Shown piece by piece: positions 47,171-56,921 of a stretch of DNA of 64,000 bases. Position 1 is the first letter of the stretch, and each line of letters starts with the position of its first letter. Location of the stretch: contig CAJFCJ010000007.1 in NCBI GenBank assembly GCA_904063045.1, positions 3,107,404 to 3,171,403 of the forward strand. The letters run 5' to 3'. Position numbers and translations under genes: made by a program. The notes below the pieces were generated by a model that was given only the letters and a program-made list of their open reading frames with translations, was not told the origin of the DNA and ran no database searches. Source of the DNA: Dimorphilus gyrociliatus. Lineage: Eukaryota > Annelida > Polychaeta > Dinophilidae.

Positions 47171-47578
47171 CTAAGATATTATTGAGTCATTTAATTCCAA
47201 AATTGGCCTGCCTCCGGTACTAATCTTTTCGTCCAGGGCGAATGGCATCAGATCCTTACGACTAACAACACCGAGCACTTCATTATGTTTGTTCGTAACA
47301 ACCAACTGTCGTAGGCCTAACGTTCTTAATAAGATATAAGCTCTGTGGAGCGAAAATGTACTGGGAATCGACATCGCTGACAAATTAACGTAACGAGTCT
47401 GTAAGGCGTTATAATAATCATCTTATAATATATAAGTGTATATAAATATAAAATAGATATAAATCATATATCCCTTACTAAATCAATGACGTAGTTATTC
47501 GCTTCATCTCTGTCATAGGCGTCATACGCATCTTGCAAATTTTTGTGATTAATAATCGTTTTAGATAACTGAAATATA

Positions 47579-47620
<42 letters not shown>

Positions 47621-50338
47621 CATGTATATTTATATATTAAATAATGAATGAAGTGAAAAATTGATCATCTGACCTCTTCGTAAGAAATGTTGGAGTCGTC
47701 ATCTAGCAAAGCAACATCATCTAAATAAGATGAATGTTTAATTAACAAGACGCATAATTCATGTCTTGTAATTGAACCAGCGAGAATAAAACAGTTGTTA
47801 TTACCATTATTGCTAGTTTCAATAACTGGAAATACTCCGTGATTTGTCTCACGTAATATTTTCATCCAAGATAAAACATTATCTCCCTTACAAATACAAA
47901 TGGCTGGTTTGGACATAATTTCTTCAATTCGTGGCTCAACTAATCTACTAGACGGCGGATCTTCGTCCAAAAATGGTATACATTTTAGCTCCAAAATTGC
48001 GTGATATAGAGAGTGAGTTAATAAATTTCCAGTGCTTCTCGCCGTTATTACAGCGAACATAATTGGTAATAACATTGTGACATCATTAGTTATTTCAAGC
48101 ATGATAACAGTAAGAGAGACAGTCAATCTAGATACTCCAGCAAAAAATGCTGCCGCTCCAATCAAACTCCATGCACCTGCATCAACCCAATCTGTATGAC
48201 TGTTTCCTACAATTAAACCCAAGACGATTCCTGTTAAACGTCCTAATAGTCCTCCAATAAATAGCATTGGAACAACGAGACCGCTAGATACAGAGCTTCC
48301 AGCTGTCCAAGTTGCAAAAAAGAAATATAAAGGTAGCCATAAAAGAAGAGAAGTGCCAGAAATCTCTTCAGCAGATCTTCTAGTAAAGAGACGTTTTATA
48401 TTATCTTCACCAGGACCCCATAAGATAGTACTAACTGTAAACAAATGGATGGTGAAATGGCCGTAACAAAAAAAAACATAAATAAATAAATTAAAGGAAA
48501 TTCTTACTATCACTGTAGCTATTTGTCTGATTGTGACACACGGACATGGCATTCTTAGCAGATTCATCACGAGTACTTTCGTTGCCGCAAAAAGATGCGT
48601 AACCTTCTTTGCAGTCTATTTTCGTGCAAGGTATCCTTAATGGTATAAAAGTACTTGCCGTTGTAATAATAAGCTGAATTGATATAAAACTTTTATGTAA
48701 TTGAAATAGTACAAATATAGTAATCCCTTTTCATTACCAATATAAATAATGGTTCCACTACATCAAATAGAATTTGAATAAGCCGAGGTTTCAGATTATT
48801 ACGTATACAAATTCTCAATCTACGTATTTTTAAATTAACAAAAGTAAAAAATGCTCCAAGTATACCGCAAATGCACCCTAAAAGTATTGCTGGTAAAAAA
48901 GCTATCACGTTCATTGATACTTTGGTGGAGACCTATTGAATTAATTTTAATTTAGTTAATAGTAAACATGATGATGTTTTAAGCAAGTGTTACTTCAAAT
49001 AGAATATCATCACGCGATTTAAATTGTCCAAAACTGCCTACATAATTAAACCTTTTAAAAGCGGAGTCAAGAAGATCAGTTGTAAAAGTTGCTAACATAG
49101 AGCAAAAGAATATCTGCCACATTAAAGACATTGACCAAAATGACGAAACTTCTTCTAACGAAAAGAGTAGTCCTCCAATAGGGGCTCTAAATGCTGTTGC
49201 AACACCGGCAGCTGCCCCTGCACTTATAAAATTCCGCCTATTGTACAAAACAAGCTATTTATGTTAACAAACAATTCTCATTAACTAACTTATCTTCAGA
49301 ATTTCGGAATCTTTTGAAAAACGGCAAATTTAATCGCAAAGTTCTTGTTTTCATTTGACTGATACCTGCTCCGATTAGTGCTCTGGAAAAGATATAATGG
49401 TATAGTAATTAGTTCCCAGTTGTAGTTCTATTATTAGAAGCTACCCAAGATGAATCATAGGTCCTTCAGGTCCAACTGGTAAGCCGCTTGCAACAGCAAA
49501 GCAACATGAAAGAAATTTAACAATTCCTGTTCTCAGATTGAAAATGTGACGCAATTGGGTTCCATTTAAGAAGCCTATTAATTCTGGCATACCAGAACCG
49601 GCAGCACTTGGTCGCCACTAAAAGATATAACGCTGAACTTTTTCTTGATATTAAGTTAATATATATTACACTTACTAAAATTAAAGACGAAGATAATAAT
49701 ACTAACAGTGCTCCAATACCAAATAATGTTAGATAGGCTAATCCGAAGTTTCCTTCCTAATAACGAAGTTAAAAAAGAATAAATAGGAGAAATTTAAAAG
49801 CAATAATAAACATTTACTTGAATGTATTTTCCAGCGGTGTGCCACTTGATGTAAGACAATACATCAATCAATTGATGAAGAAAGAACCCGCATATACCAA
49901 CACAAATTCCAATTAAAGCTGAAATCAACCATCTGTCTATTTCATATTTCCTGGAAATAGTAAAATAATTATTGATAAATGGCAGAGAACTTTTAATTCA
50001 GAATAAATACTTGAAATAAGATTGGGCCCAGGACCGATAAACTGAGTTGTCTGGAGGTAAATAATCAAAACTGTCGAAGGAAGCTAATTTCTGCTTCTCT
50101 TGAGGGGTGTACGAATGACTTGTATTAACACTCTCGATCTCTCTTCCCTGTTTAAGAGACAAACGAGAGAAAGATTATTAGCTATATTCTCAACTCAAAG
50201 ATTAATCTTTTGTTTGTTCACCTTATCGAAGAACCCTCGACAGCATCCTTTAGAATTCTCTTGATTCAAGAGAGCACTCTCATCAAACCATTCCAAGCCA
50301 CTAGTATCATGTTTTGGCGTTGAATTTAAAATACCCAT
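47171..50338 (-). CDS. CLC-6/CLC-7-type chloride-proton exchanger
   Basis: The family carries out Cl-/H+ exchange in late endosomes and lysosomes. Twelve exons, all in phase, give 805 residues: 50338-50222, 50147-50011, 49950-49818, 49756-49676, 49617-49445, 49382-49290, 49237-48994, 48932-48738, 48673-48508, 48434-47674, 47568-47479 and 47398-47171. The anion filter GSGMPE, the gating glutamate in GPEGPMIH, RNFISAGAAAGVATAFRAPI, and the proton glutamate in LFSLEEVSSFW are present. Two CBS domains close the protein (RIEEIMSKPAICICKGDNVL; HRAYILLRTLGLRQLVVTNK). The N-terminal SLDY/NSVYRS-type region and RNSEDK-RNF block point to CLC-6 or CLC-7. The usual GKEGP reads GPEGP. The 3' third is duplicated at 44335-45546. 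Confidence 0.92.
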
Positions 50339-50880
50339 TTATCGCTCAATTAATGTTAAAAATTTATGTAAACCGCACAAAAAAATCATAAGAAAATTAT
50401 CTCAATTGCAATAGAAAACATCCCTCCACTTAATATTTAGTAATTTTTCATAAATAAGGGCTCAATAATAAAGAATTCAATAATTTCTTTCCGAACAATT
50501 TTATCGATAATAATTCTAACAATGGAACTCTCGTTGTGATGTCTCGAAAAAAAAATAAACTTATGTCTTATGATCTGATGAAGCAATAAACTATAAAAGA
50601 CAAAAGAAATGCGAGCAGATACTGTAATAAGAATACATTCAAGTTGTGATTAGTCATATTTAGAAATATTTCGTCATGATTATTAAAATAAAAAGAATTC
50701 GAAAACGTATAAATACATTTAGATAAATTAATGTAAAACAAATACGAAAGCTCACACTTAGAGTAACTTTTACATGACTATTTTCATATTTTCTTAAAAA
50801 AAACAAATTATCTTTTATGGTTAAATAATTTCAGGCAAAAAATGGTTAAGAGTGAAAGAGAAAAACAGTCATATTTGGTA
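50339..50880. other. Intergenic region
   Basis: This holds the CLC promoter and 5' UTR (right neighbour of the CLC start) and the RMND5A 3' UTR. It is A+T-rich, and no exon is seen. Confidence 0.45.
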
Positions 50881-52540
50881 TTAAAAACATATCTCTCGAG
50901 CTTCGGAAGTTTGCTGCTCAACTGGACAATATGGACATTTCACCCTTGAAAATAATAAAAATATTGTTATTAATAATCATTAATCAACATATTATTAACA
51001 ATAAAAATATAAATTTATTACTTATTGACTGTAGCTAATTTAAGCAGAGCGTCGCGAGAAATAACGTGACCACAAATCAATCTAAGTGGAGGATTTGCTT
51101 CGCTTGTCTGTTGTTTTAAAATAGGGCAGGCAAAAATCGAATGATAGCGATTTTCATTTGGTAATTCTATTTCAACTGGCAATTCATCCTTATTACTCCA
51201 GACGTCGTTACATTTTCTTTGGTGCATGATGTTTTTAATATCCAATAGAGGCGGTAGGGCTCTACAGCCCGCGTTTATTCTATAGAAAAAAACAGATTAT
51301 GAAAAATTCAAGTACATTCTTCAGCTTTTCACTTACACTACTGATAAAGGACTCTCAACGCTTAGACCGTTCAAGTAGCAAGCCTCTTTTAATAATAAAA
51401 TTTCAGCGTCTCTCCAGAGTTGAGCGTCTAGGAGATGGCTGTAAGGAGAATTCTCCAATCCCTTATTTACATACATTAAACATCCTATCAGGGTCTGAAA
51501 TTCTATTCAACAAGAAAACAAAGAAAAATCAATTAGTAGATTAGGATAATAGCCTCAATAATATCATACAAACCAGAAGTATGTTCAACGGCGAATTTAG
51601 ACAAGTGCTTTGTTGCGTAGGACAAACATTCAGTCAATTGCTTCTTCTTTACTAACTTAATAAATTGGAGTTTGTGTAGCGTAAATTCTAAATGACTATT
51701 TGTATTTTGAAAGCTATTTTTACAACTCTCGGCCCATCTGATATAAGGATATTTTATTACTAGTTTTTTATAATAAGATACTAAAGGATAATTGAAAAAT
51801 TAAACAAAATTATACTCACTCAATAGCCAATTCTAGATGATGGTTTTTTAACTCTTCTAATATACAATGCAACTTTAAGAACAATTCATGGTTTTCGTCA
51901 GTAAAGAGCATTCCAGATTCTCTTGCTAGTATATCGGTAATATCAATACGTCCTTCTCTTATCAAATGCTCAGCAATTGATTTATTTAATAAGTCATTGC
52001 GACATTCAAAAGACGGATCGGTAATTATAGCTTCAAAATCAGATGTAAAATTCTGTAAAATGATTATTATAAAGATTTTTGATATTATAGTTCAGTATTT
52101 AAATATTTTATATATAATATCGTTAACGATAAATAACAGCTAAGTTCGTCTTATTCATTATATATTATTTTTAAGTGTAAGCGTACCCTATCGATTGCTT
52201 TGCCAACTTTTGAGACTTGATTATGAAGATCTTTATGATTGTTACTTATTCTTGATAAGACGTTTCTCGTAATAGAATTACATGCTAAAAAGAGCTTCTC
52301 TCCCTCTTGAAGATCTCCCCCTAAAAGAAAAACACATACCACCACCTTATTAGCAAAGCTAAAAACAACCACAAAAAACCGTATAAAGCTTTAAATTTAC
52401 TAACCATTTTCAATTTTTTTTTTGAGTTCTGCAAAAGAATTAATAACATCATCTATTTCTTTTGCAGATTCTTCTTTCATAACTGCAAATTTTGATAACA
52501 CTTTATCAATTTCTTTCTGAACAGCATTACAATTCGCCAT
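50881..52540 (-). CDS. RMND5A: E3 ubiquitin ligase subunit RMND5A/B (Gid2 homologue)
   Basis: RMND5 is the RING-type catalytic partner of MAEA in the CTLH (GID) ubiquitin ligase. Seven exons, 52540-52405, 52320-52187, 52052-51820, 51737-51574, 51502-51337, 51279-51022 and 50944-50881, give 384 residues (human RMND5A 391). Conserved parts in order: DLHNQVSKVGKAIDR, the LisH region (IAEHLIREGRIDITDILARE), the CTLH region (HLEFTLHKLQFIKL), SPYSHLLDAQLW, SVESPLSVV, then the degenerate RING: HSIFACPILKQQTSEANPP, LICGHVISRDALLKL, KCPYCPVEQ. The family RING has an incomplete zinc ligand set, as here. Vertebrate A and B paralogues cannot be told apart for an invertebrate gene. Confidence 0.95.
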
Positions 52541-52687
52541 TATTGTTTATCGTTTGGAGACCAGATGTACGAAAAGAACCACAAGAAAACCAACGCCATC
52601 TGGATTGTTTCATCACAATGTGAAAACATTGAGTAAAGGCTAAAGTGTCCTTTTTTCACGCTGAAATAACTGTTAATTGCTGTTAAA
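52541..52687. promoter_or_regulatory. Divergent promoter between RMND5A and XPA
   Basis: The two start codons point apart with 147 bases between them. XPA's first exon is only 7 nt of coding sequence (ATG AGC G), so much of its control must also lie in this stretch. Bidirectional promoter use is inferred from spacing. Confidence 0.55.
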
Positions 52688-53784
52688 ATGAGCGGTATGA
52701 CCAATTATCATCTAACATTAAATATAAAGACTCTTAATTGAAAATAATATGCTCTAAGATGGTATTATATTAATGTTTTTATAGAAACTTCGGAAAATGT
52801 GGAATCTAGATCGATTACCCTAACGGACTTTCAGAGAGCAAAAATTGAAAGAAATCGACAAAGGGCCGTCTTACTTAGGGAATCCAGATTGGCAAGGAGA
52901 CAATGGGACGCTATTAAGTATTAAAAATAATAATTTTGCTCAGAATCTGTACTTATCCAGCCCTATTATAGGAAAGAAGGTGCAACAGTGAAGAGAACAC
53001 TGGACAGTGGTGCCGGTTTTCTCATTGAAGACGAAGATGAACAAAAACCTTCTGCCAAATTAAAAATAGTCGAAGAAGTAGCTGGTAGATTGAAAGCCGC
53101 TGACCAACCTGGTCTTTACTGCGACGACTGTGGTAAAGAGTTTGTTGACTCCTACCTTTATAAAACTTATAATGCAGATGTCTGTGATCAATGCAGGTTA
53201 TTTTTAATCTTTAATGTCTTTAATTTAGAAATAATCTATTATTAATACAAAATTATAAACAATTACAATACACTTAAAAGGGATACGGAGGAGAAACATC
53301 GTCTTATTACAAGGACAGACGCCAAGAATAGATACTTGTTAAACGATGCTGATATAGATAAACGCGAACCAAAATTAAAGTTTACTTTAAAGAAAAATCC
53401 ACACAATAAACGATGGGGTGAAATGAAACTATATTTAGAGATACAAATTGCCGAAAGAGCATTTGAAGTTTGGGGAAGTGAAGAGGCTATTGAGGAAGAA
53501 AAAGAGAAAAGACTTCAAAAGAAGGAAGATGCAAAGAAAAAGAAATTTGATAAAAAATTAACAGGTATTATTCCCGCTATATTTAGTCATACTATATCAT
53601 ACTATTAGTTTTCATTTAATTTCATTTAACAGAGTTAAAAAAGGCAGCAAGAAGTAGTCTCTATAGAAAAATTGATACAACTCATCAACATGAATTTGGT
53701 GAAGAAGTCTATAACGAAGAAACCGATGAATATACGAAATCTTGTAAATCATGTTCCCATAAACTTACTTACGAAAAGATGTAA
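52688..53784 (+). CDS. XPA: DNA damage recognition/verification protein XPA
   Basis: XPA verifies lesions and organises the pre-incision complex in nucleotide excision repair. Five exons, 52688-52694, 52785-52917, 52972-53196, 53281-53564 and 53633-53784, give 266 residues (human 273). The C4 zinc finger is [20 protein letters not shown] followed by VCDQC, with human-like spacing. The DNA-binding part has [11 protein letters not shown]-like sequence ([20 protein letters not shown]), [20 protein letters not shown] and [16 protein letters not shown]. The C-terminal TFIIH-interacting region ends [17 protein letters not shown]. The first coding exon of seven bases is unusual but fits phase 1 and the divergent start. 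Confidence 0.94.
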
Positions 53785-53862
53785 ATTAAAAAAACAAAAA
53801 TAACGTAATATATATATTTTTAACTAAATAAAATAAAGATATATATTTTTTTTTTAAAAAAA

Positions 53863-55164
53863 ATGATATTATTAAGAAATTTTCTAATTATTAGTAATTT
53901 TCCAATTTTAGGTTATTTCTTCTATTTAAAGCATAAAATTGTAAAGGAAGACTATTTAAAGAAGTTCTGTACTAGTTATTATAGTAATTTATCGTATGAA
54001 CCTTACCTTGAAACGGATTGTTTGAAAATTAATAGTTGTTTTAGACAGTTTAACACTAAAGTTGATAGTACTCTTAAAAACGAATGCTTACTTTTAATTT
54101 CTAATCGAAAGACGAAAGAATGCGAAGCTACTTCGTCAGTTTGTCTAGGATCCATTCTAAATTCATCTAGTTTAAATATAGCTCTACCGGATGAGAGCAA
54201 AAATCCTTGTTTCGTTAAACGATTACAAGATGTTGGGGAGGAAATTCGCCAAGATATCCAATTCAGGGGACTGTTAAATGCTGACTTTTTATGGCCCTTT
54301 AGTTTAGAAAATGGTGCAAAGTACTGTTTAAAAATTATTGGTTGGAGAACATTTACAGAAGCTTTTGGAGAATGTATGGCTAATGGACTCCGATTACTTC
54401 GATTAAGCATAGGTGATCATCAAGATGAAAGTGATAGTTTGGAAATAATAGAATACCTTTCGAAATCGTTCGATTTAGATCACAATACTTTCATTTGGTC
54501 AGAAACGGATCAAGATTACACGTTTAGGGATACACTAAATCCCCAATGGAGGTCTCCACAAACGGATAATCAATATACAAATGATACAGTAAGATAAGTA
54601 GATTGAACAATAGTAAGATTACATAAAATAATCTTTCAATCATTGATGTGCGATTTAAAGAGAGTTAGGATTGATTACGAAGGCTGTCTGACTGTTAGAA
54701 TAAGACCCGGATCGATTCTTTGGAGATATGTGGATTGTCAACGAAGTATGTTGACAATCTGCATAAAATCTATAGATGGCAACTGGGGTAAATGGGGTAG
54801 CTGGATAAATTCAAAAACGACAGCCTTACAAAACCGTCATAGAATATGTATTAATCCATCAAAGAGAATACGACGAGAATCCTCTTATCAAATCAAAAAA
54901 TCTCAACAGGCTAAAATAATAGTAATAATATTATCTATCTGCCTTTGTGCGGTTTTATCTCTTACCGGTATTATTCTGCAATGGTTCTACAGCTGCTTAA
55001 AAAATGAACAGATGAAATACGAATTAATGCAGGCAAAGGTTGATCAGAAATTATGTAAATTAAAATGGAGAAAACAAAACTCGGCAATGTTAGAGTATTG
55101 GCAATCGTTACCAACTGAAAATTTAAATTCATCTATTGATTTAGAAGATTCTGCTATTCTATAA
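53863..55164 (+). CDS. C-type-lectin-like single-pass membrane protein
   Basis: No orthologue is recognised. Two exons, 53863-54588 and 54661-55164, joined in phase 0, give 409 residues. A hydrophobic start (MILLRNFLIISNFPILGYFF) may be the signal peptide. However, TTTTCCAATTTTAG inside it looks like an acceptor, so a further upstream exon is possible. A Cys-rich ectodomain precedes a CTLD-like fold (GAKYCLKIIGWRTFTEAFGE, FIWSETDQDYTF, GCLTVR, WRYVDCQRSMLTICIKS). The Ca2+-binding EPN/WND motifs are not seen. A TSP1-like scrap follows (GNWGKWGSW), then a transmembrane segment (IIVIILSICLCAVLSLTGII) and a 60-residue cytosolic tail. The gene starts 78 bp after the XPA stop. Confidence 0.65.
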
Positions 55165-55264
55165 ATTTAATAACAAATTTATTATGAAGATCCTCTTTAT
55201 GGTGTAAGTTGCTTTTTGCACACTCATCCCTCACAAGGAGGGAGCAGGTTGAGGGGGTTTTTTA

Positions 55265-56228
55265 TTAGTGTATTAATTCGTGGTGTAACTTTCCACAGAT
55301 AGTGCATTTCCTCGACAGGCATTTCTCCTTCTTGTGACCTGATTGCAAACAATTGAAACATAAATTTGATTCAATTATAAAATTCAACTTTTCCGATCTA
55401 GAAAGACTTTTAAATTTATTACAGTCGCTCAGAGAATGCTTAGAAGATTTGTGAAGACAGCAACTATAGGTTTTCCAACTTTTCTTTATCATTTTTTCAT
55501 TATTCCCTATCATTTCAGAGTCATTGCTTTGCAGACTATTTCCTCTCAATTCCGATACTTTATAATTATAGGCGTACCTTTCAACAAAATGTATGAGATT
55601 TAAAAAGTCTTTCTGGTCTTCTTTCCTTTCATTCCATTCGTTTCTCATTTCATTGCTGAACTTTGAAAGAGCCACGCATACTATATACGAGTAATCTGTC
55701 AACTGTTTATCCTTAACCGAAGGATTAAGATAAAATATCCGTGTAAGAGCAGAAGCAATATCGGCCGCCCTATCACTATTACCCTCAAGAATTGGTGGCT
55801 GAGTGTAAAGTTTTTCAAGGGCAAATATGTTAGAAGATTTTGCAGCTAAACTATCGTATCTGCTATCCAGAAGCACTATTGCAAAATCAAATGGCTCTTT
55901 CGTTTCAATATCATAGACAATTTCTATTAGTTTTCTAGCTTGGCCTTTTGTCCACTTCAACAAGAGTTGAAATTTATCCATTCCTTTTACGTTATGACTG
56001 AATAGAATATTCCTTATTGTTGTTCTAAACGCGTAATAACTAATGTTATAGCCATCGAATTTCTGATTTTCCTCTGGAAACCATATCTTTGAATTTATCC
56101 AAGCTGCATATTCGTTTATTGCCGTGATCTGGTGAGAATATACTTTACTTGTTCTTTTTAAAGTTATTAAGGGTTTAAAGCATATTTTGCAGATGATGTG
56201 ATTAATTACTTACCTCTAAGCCATTCAT
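55265..56228 (-). CDS. BEL/Pao-type retrotransposon gag-derived gene with an intron and no pol
   Basis: The protein (292 residues) resembles the gag region (DUF1759-like) of BEL/Pao LTR retrotransposons. A short first exon (56228-56214, MNGLE) is joined by a canonical donor GTAAGT and acceptor TTCTCACCAG to 56128-55265 in phase 0. A helical gag core is followed by three Cys/His clusters. One is a clear CX2CX4HX4C knuckle (CFNCLQSGHKKEKC), followed by CTICGKLHHELIH. The frame then stops, and no protease, reverse transcriptase or integrase follows in the 100 bp before the neighbouring gene. No LTRs or target-site duplications are apparent. The open frame and the spliced start suggest a domesticated or recently stranded gag rather than an active element. 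Confidence 0.7.
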
Positions 56229-56921
56229 TATGAAAGTTTTTACCAGATTCTTTCACAATTCCTTATATTATTCAAAATAGATAAATAAAAACTTTCTACC
56301 GGAGACTTGTTAGACACAAAAAAACCAGTGATATTTGGGTAACGGTATCCTAGAATGGTATATAGGCCCTGATTGGTCATTTTTATTGGCATTGCGTCAT
56401 ATTCATCTCAAAACTTTGAAAATTAAGTAACGGTGAAATATTTGAATCGAAAACGAGACAATATTGCGTAGTTACATTTTTTTTATATCTTCAATTAATG
56501 TTTACTAATCAGAGGACATAGAAAATAGTTCAATTACTTTAGGAAAATTGGTTCATGGTTCATTTAAAGTATGCCTGGTATTAAGAGAAATAATTTTATA
56601 GAGGAATTTATCTGCATCTATGAAAGAAATGCAAATCATTATTTTAGAGATCAACCTTGGGCTAATTGCCGACGAGCTAATTGTACCCGCTGAATGCAAT
56701 ACGTAAAGATGAAAGCCTGAAGAGGTGTCTAACGAAAAATTGCCATAAAGGGCCATTATTAGTTTCTAATTTTAGAAACTTGCACGAAAAAAATAATGGA
56801 AAACATCTTCGTAAAAGCGTAATACTTTAGTTCTTTCTTTTAATTTAAATTTATCTTTAATAAAATAATTACATTATTTTGTAAAATTCATAAATAATTG
56901 GCTTTCAAGAAGATTTCGCAG
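56229..56921. other. Intergenic region
   Basis: This contains the upstream region of the gag-derived gene and the BTAF1 3' UTR. The minus-strand frame 56553-56756 has no recognisable similarity and no splice context. Nothing else is seen. Confidence 0.45.

Larger units (their letters stand above)
41765..48380. repeat. Tandem segmental duplication (two copies, junction at about 45546)
   Basis: Copy A runs from about 41765 to 45545 and copy B from about 45546 to 48380. Both contain, in order, syntrophin (minus), death-domain gene (plus) and CLC (minus). Matching points lie about 2,835-2,845 bases apart (43305/46151, 43971/46805, 44829/47665), while copy A is longer because copy B lost part of syntrophin. 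The left breakpoint is within the syntrophin last exon and the right one within a CLC exon. TA microsatellites at 44750-44775 and 47585-47611 are duplicated with it. The near-identity of the flanks indicates a recent event. Confidence 0.88.

Noticed and set aside
44750-47611. CRISPR-like or satellite array from repeated segments
   Set aside because: The repeats are two long copies of a gene segment and simple TA runs, not short regularly spaced repeats; this is an animal genome.
55165-56500. LTRs or pol remnants flanking the gag gene
   Set aside because: No direct terminal repeats or protease/RT-like frames were seen on either side, so a complete element is not supported.
56553-56756. Minus-strand frame of 67 codons downstream of BTAF1
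   Set aside because: No similarity, no splice context, and it lies in the presumed BTAF1 3' UTR.
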